Below are positions 9,146-19,988 of a stretch of DNA of 64,000 nt, piece by piece (position 1 is the first letter of the stretch; every line of letters starts with the position of its first letter). Both the position numbers and the translations under genes were made by a program. Source of the stretch: Pseudoxanthomonas sp. CF125 (lineage in GTDB: Bacteria > Pseudomonadota > Gammaproteobacteria > Xanthomonadales > Xanthomonadaceae); assembly GCF_900104085.1 (NCBI RefSeq), contig NZ_FNLD01000002.1, positions 620,001-684,000 on the forward strand, given 5' to 3'. Under the pieces are notes generated by a model, which searched no databases, was not told where the DNA came from, and saw nothing but the letters and a program-made list of their open reading frames with translations.

Positions 9146-10007
9146 CGCGCCAGAGGCGGCAATCGCAGCGATCGTGGTGAGCCATGAAAGCGCGAGCACG
9201 CTGGAACGCTGCCTTCAGCGGCTACGCGCCGCCCGCGAGGTCGTCGAAATCCGCGTGATCGACAACGCTTCGCTGGACGGCACGCTCGACATCATCCAGC
9301 GCCACGCGGCGCAGGATCCGCGGGTCCGCTTCATCGGCAATCCCGACAATCCCGGCTTCGCCGTCGGCTGCAACCAGGGCGCCAGGGAATCGACCGCGCC
9401 GTGGCTCGCATTCGTCAATCCCGACCTGATGGTGGAAGCCGACACGCTGGCGCGCCTGCGCGCGCATGCGCTTTCCGTCGGCAGCGACGCCCTGCTGGGC
9501 GTGGATCTGGTGGACGAGGCAGGGGTGCGCGATGAAGCCGCGCGACGACGCGATCCGGATTTTGGCGCGATGCTGCGCGCCCCGGGCCGCGCATCCAAGC
9601 TGGCCGTGCCGATCCGCGAGGACCAGGCCTTGCAGCCGGTTCAAGCCATCTCCGGCGCGCTGATGCTGATGCCGCGCGCCTTGTTCGATCGCCTGGACGG
9701 TTTCGACGAAGACTACCGCCTGCATGCCGAGGACCTGGACCTGTGTCGCCGCGCCCGCGAAGCCGGCGCGTTCGTGGGGGTGGCCAACGATATCCGCGTG
9801 CTCCATGTCCGCGGCGTCTCCAGTCGCGCCCGTCCGGTATTCGTCGAATGGCACAAGCACCGGGGATTGTGGCGGTACTTCCGCAAGTTCGAATCGGCGC
9901 GTCGCGGTCTTCCCGCACGCACCGGGGTGTTCGCGATGATCTGGTTGCGATTCCTGGTCAGGTTCATGCGAACATTCGGTTCGCGCATGAACGGGGAAAC
10001 GCGTTGA
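9138..10007 (+). CDS. Glycosyltransferase family 2 protein, rhamnosyltransferase-like
   Basis: The frame is open from 9033, but ATG 9138 is preferred because the MTDAPEAAIAAIVVSHESASTLERCL start matches the first strand of GT2 enzymes, and it overlaps the previous gene by 8 bases. The 289-residue protein has VIDNASLDGT (nucleotide-binding loop), FIGNPDNPGFAVGCNQG, FVNPDLMVE in the DXD position, ISGALMLMPRALFDRLDGFDE and HAEDLDLCRRAREAG, together the pattern of GbcO/WbbL-type rhamnosyltransferases. Near the C-terminus FVEWHKHRGLWRYFRKF and a Phe/Arg-rich hydrophobic helix suggest peripheral membrane contact. Acceptor and donor sugars are not determined. Confidence 0.85.
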   Translation: MTDAPEAAIAAIVVSHESASTLERCLQRLRAAREVVEIRVIDNASLDGTLDIIQRHAAQDPRVRFIGNPDNPGFAVGCNQGARESTAPWLAFVNPDLMVEADTLARLRAHALSVGSDALLGVDLVDEAGVRDEAARRRDPDFGAMLRAPGRASKLAVPIREDQALQPVQAISGALMLMPRALFDRLDGFDEDYRLHAEDLDLCRRAREAGAFVGVANDIRVLHVRGVSSRARPVFVEWHKHRGLWRYFRKFESARRGLPARTGVFAMIWLRFLVRFMRTFGSRMNGETR

Positions 10008-10810
10008 CCATTCTTGAATCGGGCCTCTGCGCCAACTGCGACCAGGCCGTGCAGGGGCCGGCGCAGAAGTTCTGTCCGGCCTGCGGCCAGCCCACTCCGG
10101 CCCATCGCATCGATTGGCATTTCCTCGGCCATGAGCTCGAGCACAGCGTGCTGCACATGGATCGCGGCATTCTTTACTCGCTCAAGGGACTGATACTGCG
10201 GCCGGGCCACCTGATACGGGACTACATCGAAGGCCGGCGCGGTGGGCAGGTCAAACCGTTGATGCTGCTGATGATCATGGCGGCGGTGGTGGTCTTGGCC
10301 AGTAAGTTCTTTCTGCAAGGCGATGTCGTTGGTTCGATGATGTCCGCAGGCGGCACCGGTACGGCCAAGGTCAACGCAGGCGCGCAGGTCGATCCGGCGC
10401 TGATGGCGAAGGCGATCGCGGCAGCGACGGACTGGATGAACCATCACTTCGCTGCCTTCACCCTGCTGTTGTTGCCGCTGGAGGCCCTGGCACTCAAGCT
10501 GTCGTTCCATCGCCAAGGCAATCCGAATTATCCGGAATGGCTGGTCATCACCGCCTTTTTGACCGTGCAGACCTTCGTCCTGTGGACGCTTGCGGTGCCA
10601 CTGCAGCGATGGTTTCCGCAAGCGCTGCTATGGGTGGTTTGGTTGGCGCTCGCCTACAGCGTTTTTTCGCTGGCGCAGTTTTTCCATCCCTATCCGCGCT
10701 GGAAATCCGCGCTGCGCGCCCTGCTGGGTTTCGGGGTCGTCATGCTGGCCAGCTTCGTCCTGACCATGGTCGTGGCTTTCGTCGTGTACGCCAGATTGCA
10801 GCAGGCATGA
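10004..10810 (+). CDS. DUF3667 zinc-ribbon membrane protein
   Basis: The start is placed at TTG 10004, overlapping the TGA of the glycosyltransferase gene, because the protein then opens with a zinc ribbon: C9xxC12 and C24xxC27 in CANCD...FCPACGQ. Next come LKGLILRPGHLIRDYIEGRRGG and VKPLMLLMIMAAVVVL, the hallmark block of the DUF3667 family. Four to five membrane segments are visible, at about residues 85-105, 148-168, 180-202, 208-228 and 235-262. Length is 268 residues. The function of DUF3667 is not known. Its overlap with the glycosyltransferase genes suggests a shared role, which is an inference. Confidence 0.8.
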   Translation: MTILESGLCANCDQAVQGPAQKFCPACGQPTPAHRIDWHFLGHELEHSVLHMDRGILYSLKGLILRPGHLIRDYIEGRRGGQVKPLMLLMIMAAVVVLASKFFLQGDVVGSMMSAGGTGTAKVNAGAQVDPALMAKAIAAATDWMNHHFAAFTLLLLPLEALALKLSFHRQGNPNYPEWLVITAFLTVQTFVLWTLAVPLQRWFPQALLWVVWLALAYSVFSLAQFFHPYPRWKSALRALLGFGVVMLASFVLTMVVAFVVYARLQQA

Positions 10811-10919
10811 AGCATCTTGCCAGGACGGAACGCCCACTCGTTCATTGATGTGGTTTGAGGGTCCGTTGGATCTTCGATGAAGCTGGGTCGGAATTCTAAT
10901 GGACAAGAAAAAATGAATC

Positions 10920-11170
10920 GTCATCCCAGCGAAAGCTGGGATCCATCTTGACTTCGGTGGGGCAATCGAAAGCCAGTGCCTTCCGCCATCTAAGCCGTAG
11001 GTCGGGGCTACGCCCCCGACGCACAGGGATTAACAACCCGTCCAAACCTAGCGCCAAGATCAAAATGGATCCCAGCTTTCGCTGGGATGACGATCTCATT
11101 ATGTTCGGGTTAGTTTCCGATAGTCGGATCGGCGACGACGTCCTTGGATCCCCGCTTTCGCGGGGATGAC
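10920..11170. repeat. REP-like palindromes (GTCATCCCAGCGAAAGCTGGGATCC type), three copies, plus one GTAGGTCGGGGCTACG element
   Basis: The 396-base gap between the DUF3667 gene and ettA is mostly repeats. A copy at 10920-10945 is answered by an inverted copy at 11066-11092, and a diverged copy (GGATCCCCGCTTTCGCGGGG) lies at 11144-11170. Between the first two, at 10997-11020, sits a lone GTAGGTCGGGGCTACG element. A further copy of the main palindrome is at 16748-16781. Bases 10811-10919 show nothing recognisable. Confidence 0.8.
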
Positions 11171-11206
11171 AGATTGGCAAAGCCGCGCTATGCGCGGGCC
11201 AATCTG

Positions 11207-11209
<3 letters not shown>
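11167..11209 (-). terminator. Long nested inverted repeat at the ettA stop codon, possible terminator
   Basis: TGACAGATTGGC at 11167-11178 pairs perfectly with GCCAATCTGTCA at 11198-11209, and CCGCGC/GCGCGG form an inner stem at 11183-11188/11192-11197. The outer arm includes the ettA stop codon (reverse strand, 11207-11209). There is no T-tract, so it may be an RNA-stabilising hairpin rather than an intrinsic terminator. Confidence 0.5.
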
Positions 11210-12871
<1,662 letters not shown>

Positions 12872-13067
12872 GGTGTCTCCGGAAATGGCGCTGCCGTGCC
12901 CGCGCAAGGGCTGCACGGAGGTAAAAGCTGGGAATGGCGGAATTATACCGGCTGCGGCCGGCTGGCTGCTGTCTTAACGGATTTCTACAGGGCCCGCGAC
13001 GGCAAGATGCCGTTCAGCGCTGCGGTCCGATATTTGGCCTCAAGTTCCCACCCCAGAGGTATGCACT

Positions 13068-13568
13068 ATGCGCCACGCTATCAAGTCAGGCCTGTCGCTT
13101 TTGTTGGTCATGACGGCTTTGGCCGCCGCCCCGGCTATGGCGCGGGATCATGGCCATGACCGCGACTACGATCGCGACCGTTATGGCTACCAGGATCGCG
13201 ACCGTGACCATGACCGTCGCGGCTACGGCCGTTACGACGACCGCCGACGCGGTCACGACCGCGATTACGGTTACCACCGTGACGGTCGCTATTACCGCGA
13301 CGACCGTTATTACCGCCCCGCACCGCGCGTGGTCTATCGCCCGGTCTACCGACCCGCTTATCACCCCGGCTACGGTCCTCCGCGCTGGGCCCGTGGCGCC
13401 CGCTACTACGGCGACGGCTACGGCCCCACCTACGTGGTCCGCGATTACCGCGGCTATGGCCTGCGGGCGCCGCCACGCGGTTACTACTGGCGCCGCAGCG
13501 ACGTGGGCGATTTCCTACTGGTCGCCGCAGCCACCGGCATCATCGCCGACCTGATCCTGCACCACTGA
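13068..13568 (+). CDS. RcnB-like secreted protein with Arg/Asp/Tyr/His-rich low-complexity region
   Basis: The 166-residue product has a signal peptide of about 25 residues (AAPAMA just before the mature start). A strongly biased region at about 27-100 follows, built from short RD, DRY, HDRD and YYRD units, and then a Pro/Tyr-rich segment ([18 protein letters not shown]). The C-terminus, [25 protein letters not shown], matches the RcnB family domain; E. coli RcnB is a periplasmic protein linked to nickel/cobalt homeostasis. His and Asp richness would suit metal binding, but that is inference. No rcnA-type efflux gene is adjacent. A strong hairpin terminator follows the gene. Confidence 0.75.
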   Translation: MRHAIKSGLSLLLVMTALAAAPAMARDHGHDRDYDRDRYGYQDRDRDHDRRGYGRYDDRRRGHDRDYGYHRDGRYYRDDRYYRPAPRVVYRPVYRPAYHPGYGPPRWARGARYYGDGYGPTYVVRDYRGYGLRAPPRGYYWRRSDVGDFLLVAAATGIIADLILHH

Positions 13569-13599
13569 TCCCACGGACCGGCAGGTCCTGGAACCCGGA

Positions 13600-13624
13600 A
13601 AACGCGCCGAAAGGCGCGTTTTTT
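13600..13624 (+). terminator. Intrinsic terminator after the RcnB-like gene
   Basis: AACGCGCC-GAAA-GGCGCGTT forms a perfect stem with a GAAA tetraloop and is followed by a run of T, ending transcription about 30 bases past the stop codon. Confidence 0.85.
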
Positions 13625-13652
13625 GGTTGCGGCAGGGGCGGGGGGCTACAAT
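13623..13652 (+). promoter_or_regulatory. Candidate glyA promoter
   Basis: TTGGTT (13623-13628) and TACAAT (13647-13652) are separated by 18 bases. The likely RNA start near 13659 leaves a leader of about 22 bases with GGAG five bases before the glyA ATG. The -35 is weak, so this is a candidate only. Confidence 0.35.
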
Positions 13653-13680
13653 CGGCGACCCATTCCCCTCCGGAGCTCCG

Positions 13681-14934
<1,254 letters not shown>

Positions 14935-14946
14935 TCCCTTTCCCGA

Positions 14947-15471
14947 ATGCATTGTCCTTTCTGCCAGCACACAGATACCCGCGTCATCGACTCGCGCGTT
15001 TCCGAAGACGGCGCGACGATCCGCCGCCGCCGCGAGTGCGAAGCCTGCGGCGAACGTTTCAGCACGCTGGAAACGGTGGAGCTGAAGCTGCCGGTGATCA
15101 TCAAGGGCGATGGGCGACGAGAATCCTTCGATACGCGCAAGCTGCGGCTGAGCATGGACCGCGCGCTGCACAAGCGCCCGGTCTCGGAAGAGCAGGTAGA
15201 GGCCTCGGTGCGAGCGGTGGTCCATCAGGTGCGCATGAGTGGCGAACGCGAATTGCCCTCGCGCAAGATCGGCGATTTCGTGATGGCGGAAATGCGCAAG
15301 CTCGATCATGTTGGCTACGTGCGTTTCGCTTCGGTGTACCGCAGCTTTGAGGACGTCGCCGATTTCCGTGAGGAGATCGAGAAGCTGGAGCGCGATCTGC
15401 CTACCGCCAGCGGGCAGTTGCCGCTGCTGGGTGCGGATGTGGTGCCGATCGATAAGAACAAGAAGCGCTAG
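14947..15471 (+). CDS. nrdR: Transcriptional repressor NrdR
   Basis: NrdR senses ATP/dATP and represses ribonucleotide reductase operons through NrdR boxes. The 174-residue protein has the N-terminal zinc ribbon with Cys3, Cys6, Cys31 and Cys34 (MHCPFC...ECEACG), then an ATP-cone domain beginning [17 protein letters not shown] and extending through [13 protein letters not shown]. Length is slightly over the usual 150-160 because of a C-terminal tail ending in [10 protein letters not shown]. No ribonucleotide reductase gene is in this window, so its targets lie elsewhere. Confidence 0.97.
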   Translation: MHCPFCQHTDTRVIDSRVSEDGATIRRRRECEACGERFSTLETVELKLPVIIKGDGRRESFDTRKLRLSMDRALHKRPVSEEQVEASVRAVVHQVRMSGERELPSRKIGDFVMAEMRKLDHVGYVRFASVYRSFEDVADFREEIEKLERDLPTASGQLPLLGADVVPIDKNKKR

Positions 15472-15480
15472 TTTTCCCTT

Positions 15481-15600
15481 CTCCCCTCGGGAGAAGGTGG
15501 CGCGTAGCGACGGATGAGGGTGCGGCGCGAGCGCGCAGATCTCGATGCTCCGTACCCTCACCCCAACCCCTCTCCCGATGGGAGAGGGGCTTCAAAGGCG
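15481..15600. repeat. MITE-like imperfect inverted repeat between nrdR and ribD
   Basis: Left part CTCGGGAGAAGGTGGCGCG...GGATGAGGGTGCGG is answered by CCGTACCCTCACCCC...CTCTCCCGATGGGAGAGGGG on the right. The same paired motifs (CCCTCATCCGCC, TCTCCCGC and GGGTGAGGGCGC) recur at 62667-62826, and a fragment occurs at 43555-43580. The element fills nearly all of the 136-base nrdR-ribD gap. Confidence 0.7.
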
Positions 15601-15607
15601 AAGCTGC

Positions 15608-16714
15608 ATGAGTACGGCATTCACCGCTACCGACCATCTTTTCATGGCACGCGCCCTGCGCCTGGCCGAACGCGGCGCCTACACCACCAAGCCCAACCCG
15701 ATGGTCGGCTGCGTGATCGCTCACGGCGATCAAATCGTCGGCGAAGGCTTTCATGAGCGCGCCGGCCAGGCGCATGCCGAAGTGATCGCATTGCAGGTTG
15801 CAGGCGTACGCGCCAAGGGCGCGACTGCTTACGTCACCCTGGAACCCTGCGCCCATAGCGGCCGTACCGGTCCCTGCGCGGACGCATTGATCGCGGCCGG
15901 GGTCGCGCGCGTGATCGCGGCCATGCGCGATCCGTTTCCTCAGGTGGATGGCGCCGGTTTCGACAAGTTGCGCGCCGCCGGCATCGCCGTCGAATCGGGG
16001 TTGATGGAAGCACAGGCGCGGCAGCTCAATCGCGGCTTCCTGTCGCGAGTCGAGCGCGGCCGTCCGTGGGTGCGGATCAAGCTGGGCACCAGCCTGGATG
16101 GGCGAACGGCGATGGCCAGCGGCGAGTCCAAATGGATCACCGGCGAGGCCTCGCGCCTGGACGTACAGAAGTGGCGGGCACGCGCGGGCGCACTGATCAC
16201 CGGCGCCAACACCGTGCTGATCGACGACCCTTCGCTGACCGTGCGCCTGGGCGACGACACGCCCTTCGTGGCGCCGCTGCGGGTGGTGCTGGATCCGGGG
16301 CTGGCCACCATCGCGCGCGGCAAGGTGCGCGACGATTCGGCGCCTACCCTGTATCTGCACGCGGCCGACGCCAAACCTCCGCGCGATCTTCATGTCGAAC
16401 GGGCTGTCGCGCCGGTGCTGCACGGCCGCTTCGATCTGGAGGCCGTGCTGAAGTTGCTGGCGGAGCGTGGGGTCAATGAAGTCCAGGTGGAAGCGGGAGC
16501 GACGCTGGCGGGTGCTTTCGTTGCCGCGGGATTGGCCGACGAAGTGCTGCTGTACGTCGCCCCGGTCTTGCTGGGCGAACGCGCGCGGCCGTTGTTCGCG
16601 GGGTTGGGCATCGATGCGATGGCGCAGCGCGCACAGCTCAAGGTGGTGGATGCGCGCGCCATCGGCGAGGACCAGCGCTTGTTGCTTGTGCCTGTCAGGG
16701 CCGAGAGCCCGTAG
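15608..16714 (+). CDS. ribD: Bifunctional riboflavin deaminase/reductase RibD
   Basis: RibD carries out the second and third steps of riboflavin synthesis, deaminating and then reducing the pyrimidine made from GTP. The start is ATG 15608 (MSTAFTATDHLFMARAL), giving 368 residues. The upstream open frame lies in a repeat and is disregarded. The deaminase domain has HAE at 56-58 and the zinc cysteines Cys81 and Cys90 in PCAHSGRTGPC. The reductase domain starts near 150 with WVRIKLGTSLDGRTAMASGESKWI (read as adjoining blocks). Unlike ribE-ribBA-ribH, it lies upstream of the FMN riboswitch and is not obviously controlled by it. Confidence 0.97.
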   Translation: MSTAFTATDHLFMARALRLAERGAYTTKPNPMVGCVIAHGDQIVGEGFHERAGQAHAEVIALQVAGVRAKGATAYVTLEPCAHSGRTGPCADALIAAGVARVIAAMRDPFPQVDGAGFDKLRAAGIAVESGLMEAQARQLNRGFLSRVERGRPWVRIKLGTSLDGRTAMASGESKWITGEASRLDVQKWRARAGALITGANTVLIDDPSLTVRLGDDTPFVAPLRVVLDPGLATIARGKVRDDSAPTLYLHAADAKPPRDLHVERAVAPVLHGRFDLEAVLKLLAERGVNEVQVEAGATLAGAFVAAGLADEVLLYVAPVLLGERARPLFAGLGIDAMAQRAQLKVVDARAIGEDQRLLLVPVRAESP

Positions 16715-16747
16715 TCCCCGACATTCCCATGACGTCATCACATCCAT

Positions 16748-16781
16748 GACGTCATCCCAGCGAAAGCTGGGATGACGACGG
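16748..16781. repeat. REP-like palindrome (GTCATCCCAGCGAAAGCTGGGATGAC)
   Basis: A near-perfect hairpin with CCCAGC/GCTGGG arms around GAAA lies between ribD and the methyltransferase gene. It matches the copies at 10920-10945 and 11066-11092. Confidence 0.8.
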
Positions 16782-16817
16782 TAAGGATTTCCGTTGCAAC
16801 GTATTTCAGAGGTCTCG

Positions 16818-17579
16818 ATGACAACCTTTAAAGACCATTTCTCCCAAGTTGCGGGCGCCTACGCTCACTGGCGCCCCACTTACCCCGATGCCTTGTTCGA
16901 TGCCATCACCGCAGTCGTGCCTGGCAGCGCCGAGGTGTGGGAACCCGGTTGCGGCAGCGGCCAGGCCACCCGCGGACTGGCTACGCGCTTCGCCCACGTG
17001 TTCGCCACCGACCCCAGCGCCGCACAAATCGAGCAGCATTGGGCGAAGGAAGCGGACGCCGCCAAGGTGCGCGTGGCGGTGGAGCCGGGCGAAGCGACTT
17101 CGCTGGCGGACCGCAGCGTCGGACTGGTGGCCGTCGCCCAGGCTCTGCACTGGTTCGACCGCGCGCGGTTCTTTGCCGAATGCGGGCGCGTGTTGCGGCC
17201 CGGCGGCGTGCTGGCGGCCTGGACCTACCAGGACATGGTGTTTTCCGACGATCTTGCGCCTGCGGCCGGGGCATTCCGTACGCAGATCGAATCCTACTGG
17301 CCGTCCGAACGCACACAAGTGGACGCCGGCTATGCGGACTACGCCTGGCCGTTTCCGGCATTGCCCGCACCGGCGCTATGGTTGACCGCCGAATGGAGCC
17401 TGCCGCAGCTGCTCGGTTATCTGGGCAGTCTGTCCGCCACCGCGCGCTGCCGCACCGCCACCGGGCGCGATCCGGTCGAAGACCACGCGGATGCTCTGGC
17501 TTCGGCCTGGGGCGATCCGCTGCGCGAACGCACCATGCGCTGGCCATTGATCCTGCATTTACGCCAAAAGCCCTTGTAG
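16818..17579 (+). CDS. Class I SAM-dependent methyltransferase
   Basis: The 253-residue protein starts best at ATG 16818 (MTTFKDHFSQVAGAYAHWRP), a typical opening for the UbiE/COQ5-like methyltransferase_11 group. Motif I is VWEPGCGSGQATRGLA (about 40-55), followed by VFATDPSAAQIEQ (acidic residue binding the SAM ribose) and a later SVGLVAVAQALHWFDRARFFAECGRVLRPGG. The substrate is not evident. The gene sits between ribD and the FMN riboswitch, but nothing ties it to riboflavin. Its TAG stop (17577-17579) is part of a REPIN arm, so the natural 3' end may once have differed. Confidence 0.85.
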   Translation: MTTFKDHFSQVAGAYAHWRPTYPDALFDAITAVVPGSAEVWEPGCGSGQATRGLATRFAHVFATDPSAAQIEQHWAKEADAAKVRVAVEPGEATSLADRSVGLVAVAQALHWFDRARFFAECGRVLRPGGVLAAWTYQDMVFSDDLAPAAGAFRTQIESYWPSERTQVDAGYADYAWPFPALPAPALWLTAEWSLPQLLGYLGSLSATARCRTATGRDPVEDHADALASAWGDPLRERTMRWPLILHLRQKPL

Positions 17580-17672
17580 GAGCTGCGTAAGCTGCGACCT
17601 TGGCGCAACAAGCCCACGGGACAGTCGAGCCATGCGGCATGGTTCACGGTCGCAGCTTACGCAGCTCCTACA
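17575..17672. repeat. REPIN copy 1
   Basis: Two inverted arms with the core GAGCTGCGTAAGCTGCGACC (left 17575-17599, right 17648-17672) flank about 48 unique bases. This is the first of eight copies in the window. Its left arm supplies the stop codon of the methyltransferase gene. Confidence 0.9.
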
Positions 17673-17766
17673 ACGGGTGGCGGGTGGAACGCATCGTCCG
17701 GCCGCCCGTGCGTGGCCCGAATGGTAGAATTCCCGCGCCGGTTCGCTGGCAAACACAACGTAACGT

Positions 17767-17934
17767 CTTCAGGGCGGGGTGAGATTCCCCACCGGCGGTA
17801 GGTCCCAGGCGCGTGAGTGCCGCAGACGAGCCCGCGAGCGCCGCCGGCAAACCGCTTCCACAGCGAGCGCCGGAGGGTCAGCAGATCCGGTCCGATGCCG
17901 GAGCCGACGGTCATAGTCCGGATGAAAGAAGACG
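17767..17934 (+). promoter_or_regulatory. FMN riboswitch (RFN element) upstream of ribE
   Basis: The conserved parts of the RFN element are present in order: CTTCAGGGCGGGGTGAGATT, CCCCACCGGCGGTAGG, AGCCCGCGAGCG, GGGTCAGCAGATCCGGT and GCCGACGGTCATAGTCCGGA with GATGAAAGAAGAC at the end. FMN binding is expected to lower expression of ribE and the genes after it. About 130 bases separate the aptamer from the ribE ATG. A short hairpin GCCCTGTGGGC followed by GTTTTT (about 17969-17984) may form part of the expression platform, which is inference. Confidence 0.97.
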
Positions 17935-18066
17935 GTCGCGCGCGGCCTTGCGGTCGCGTTGCTTCGTGCCCTGTGGGCGTTTTTCGCATTCACTTCGCGG
18001 GAAACGTGTCATGCCCATCGCAATCAGATATTCGCGCGCCCCTCTCCAGACCAGGAGCGGTCGCTG

Positions 18067-18678
18067 ATGTTCACCGGAATCATCGAAGGCGTAGGCCGCC
18101 TGGCCCGGTCCGAAAACCGGGGCGGCGACGCTCGCCTGACCATCGAAGTCGGCGGCCTTCCCTTCACCGACGCGCGATTGGGCGAAAGCGTCTCCGTCAA
18201 CGGGGTGTGCCTGACCGTGGTGGCGTTCGACGCGAATTCTTTCGAAGCCGATGCTTCCAACGAAACGCTGGCGCTGACCACGCTCGGAAGCCTGGCTGCC
18301 GGCGCCCTGCTGAACCTGGAACGCGCCATGCGTCCCACCGACCGTCTCGGCGGCCATCTGGTCAGCGGCCATGTCGACGGCATCGGCAAGGTCCTCGACA
18401 TCCGCCAGGACGCGCGCGCGCAGCGTTGGCGTTTCGCCGCACCGCCGGCCTTGCTGCGCTATGTCGCCAAGAAGGGCTCGATTTGCGTGGATGGCGTCAG
18501 CCTGACCGTCAACGAGGTGGATGCGGCCGGTTTCGAAGTGGCGCTGATTCCGCACACGGTTTCCAATACCGCCTTCGCACAGACTTCTGTCGGCGATGCG
18601 GTCAACCTGGAGATCGATCTGGTCGCGCGATACGTCGAGCGTTTGCTCGGCACCGGTTACGCAGGAGCGGGCGCATGA
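18067..18678 (+). CDS. ribE: Riboflavin synthase, alpha subunit type (RibE)
   Basis: Riboflavin synthase dismutates two molecules of 6,7-dimethyl-8-ribityllumazine to give riboflavin. The 203-residue product starts MFTGIIEGVG, the invariant opening of the family, and contains two copies of the lumazine-binding fold: SVSVNGVCLTVVAF near residue 42 and GSICVDGVSLTVNEV near 138, each preceded by a ligand loop (GGHLVSGHVDG between them). It is the first gene after the FMN riboswitch, and its stop overlaps ribBA by four bases. The symbol ribC is also used for this gene in some organisms. Confidence 0.97.
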   Translation: MFTGIIEGVGRLARSENRGGDARLTIEVGGLPFTDARLGESVSVNGVCLTVVAFDANSFEADASNETLALTTLGSLAAGALLNLERAMRPTDRLGGHLVSGHVDGIGKVLDIRQDARAQRWRFAAPPALLRYVAKKGSICVDGVSLTVNEVDAAGFEVALIPHTVSNTAFAQTSVGDAVNLEIDLVARYVERLLGTGYAGAGA

Positions 18679-19781
18679 GTTTCGCTCCTATTCCCGAGTT
18701 GCTGGAAGAAATCCGCAATGGGCGCATGGTCGTCATCGTGGACGACGAGGACCGCGAGAACGAAGGCGATCTGATCATGGCCGCGGAAATGGTCAAGCCA
18801 TCGGATATCAATTTCATGGTCACCCACGCGCGCGGGCTGGTCTGCCTGTCGCTGACCCGCGAGCGCTGCCGCCAGCTGGGCCTGCCGCCGATGGTCCAGG
18901 ACAACACGTCGCAGCACCACACCAACTTCACCGTCAGCATCGAAGCGGCCGAGGGCGTCACCACCGGCATCTCCGCCTACGATCGCGCGCACACCATCCG
19001 CACCGCGGTACGCCCGGACGTGAAGCCGCAGGACCTGTCGCAGCCCGGCCATATCTTCCCGCTGACTGCGCAGCCGGGCGGCGTGCTCAACCGTTCCGGC
19101 CACACCGAAGCGGCCAGCGATCTTGCCCTGCTGGCGGGGCTGGAACCGGCCGGCGTGCTGGTGGAAATCCTCAATGCGGACGGCAGCATGGCGCGGCGTC
19201 CGCAACTGGAGGAGTTCGCGCGCGAACACGGCTTGAAGATTGGCTCCATCGAAGAGCTCATCCGCTACCGCCTGAGCACCGAGCACACCGTCGAACGGGT
19301 GGACGTGCGCGACATCGAGACCGAGCATGGGCCCTTCAAGCTGCACACCTACCGCGACCGCCTGAGCCATGGCCTGCACTTCGCGCTGCTGCGCGGTCAG
19401 GCCGACGCCGCCATTCCCACCCTGGTCCGTGTGCATATGCAGAATCCGCTGGCCGATGCATTGCACTGGCGCCGCGCGGATTTCGGCCCCGCCGTCGGCG
19501 AAGTGCTGGCCGCCATCGCCCAGGAAGACCGCGGCGCACTGGTCCTGTTGGGCGAATCCAGCACGCCCGAATCGATGCTGGAGCGGATCCGAGCGGAGGC
19601 CGGGCAACACGAAGCCGAAGCGGTGCGTGGCGGCGCAGTGGCCGAATGGCGGCGCAACGGCGCCGGCGCCCAGATTCTGGCCGACCTGGGCCTGGGCAAG
19701 CTGAGGGTGCTGGGCACGCCGCGCCGGCAGGTGGGTTTGGCCGGGTATGGGCTGGATGTTGTGGAGTACGTCCCGTACTAA
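18675..19781 (+). CDS. ribB: 3,4-dihydroxy-2-butanone-4-phosphate synthase fused to a degenerate GTP cyclohydrolase II domain
   Basis: The N-terminal domain (about 1-200) makes the four-carbon unit of lumazine from ribulose 5-phosphate and has intact signatures: [11 protein letters not shown] at 23-33, [11 protein letters not shown] and [22 protein letters not shown] (conserved His and Glu). The C-terminal part has the GTP cyclohydrolase II layout ([26 protein letters not shown]) but where active enzymes have three zinc cysteines it reads [17 protein letters not shown], without any cysteine. It is therefore probably inactive as a cyclohydrolase, and another ribA should exist in the genome. 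Length 368. The ATG overlaps the ribE stop. Confidence 0.95.
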   Translation: MSFAPIPELLEEIRNGRMVVIVDDEDRENEGDLIMAAEMVKPSDINFMVTHARGLVCLSLTRERCRQLGLPPMVQDNTSQHHTNFTVSIEAAEGVTTGISAYDRAHTIRTAVRPDVKPQDLSQPGHIFPLTAQPGGVLNRSGHTEAASDLALLAGLEPAGVLVEILNADGSMARRPQLEEFAREHGLKIGSIEELIRYRLSTEHTVERVDVRDIETEHGPFKLHTYRDRLSHGLHFALLRGQADAAIPTLVRVHMQNPLADALHWRRADFGPAVGEVLAAIAQEDRGALVLLGESSTPESMLERIRAEAGQHEAEAVRGGAVAEWRRNGAGAQILADLGLGKLRVLGTPRRQVGLAGYGLDVVEYVPY

Positions 19782-19794
19782 CTGTCATGCTGGG

Positions 19795-19940
19795 CTTTGC
19801 CCCCTTTGACAAAGAGGGCTACGGGGGATTTGCTCTTGATCTTGCTTTGGCGCCAAGAGCAAATCCCCCTCAATCCCCCTCAATCCCCCTTTTTCAAAGG
19901 GGGAGGCCTGAGGCGTCTTCAAAGGGGGAGGCCTGAAGCG
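19795..19940. repeat. Composite repeat between ribBA and ribH
   Basis: GGGGGATTTGCTCTTG (19823-19838) pairs perfectly with CAAGAGCAAATCCCCC (19854-19869). The flanks CCCCCTTTGACAAAGAGGG and CCCCCTTTTTCAAAGGGGG also pair. A tandem AATCCCCCTC run and a 25-base direct duplication containing TTCAAAGGGGGAGGCCTGA follow. A related CCCCCTTTACTAAAGGGGG element is at 26507-26525. It interrupts an otherwise tight riboflavin operon. Confidence 0.75.
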
Positions 19941-19988
19941 TCGCTTTTCCCCGGCTGCTAAACTTGCCGCCCCATCAGGTACCTGCCC

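Noticed and set aside
17600..17782. Short frames with SLRSSY or similar peptides near REPINs, repeated at several loci
   Set aside because: These peptides are translations of REPIN arms, not conserved proteins.
17817..18674. A possible N-terminal extension of ribBA reaching back to 17817
   Set aside because: It would run through the FMN riboswitch and all of ribE in another frame; ATG 18675 overlaps the ribE stop and gives the normal DHBP synthase start.
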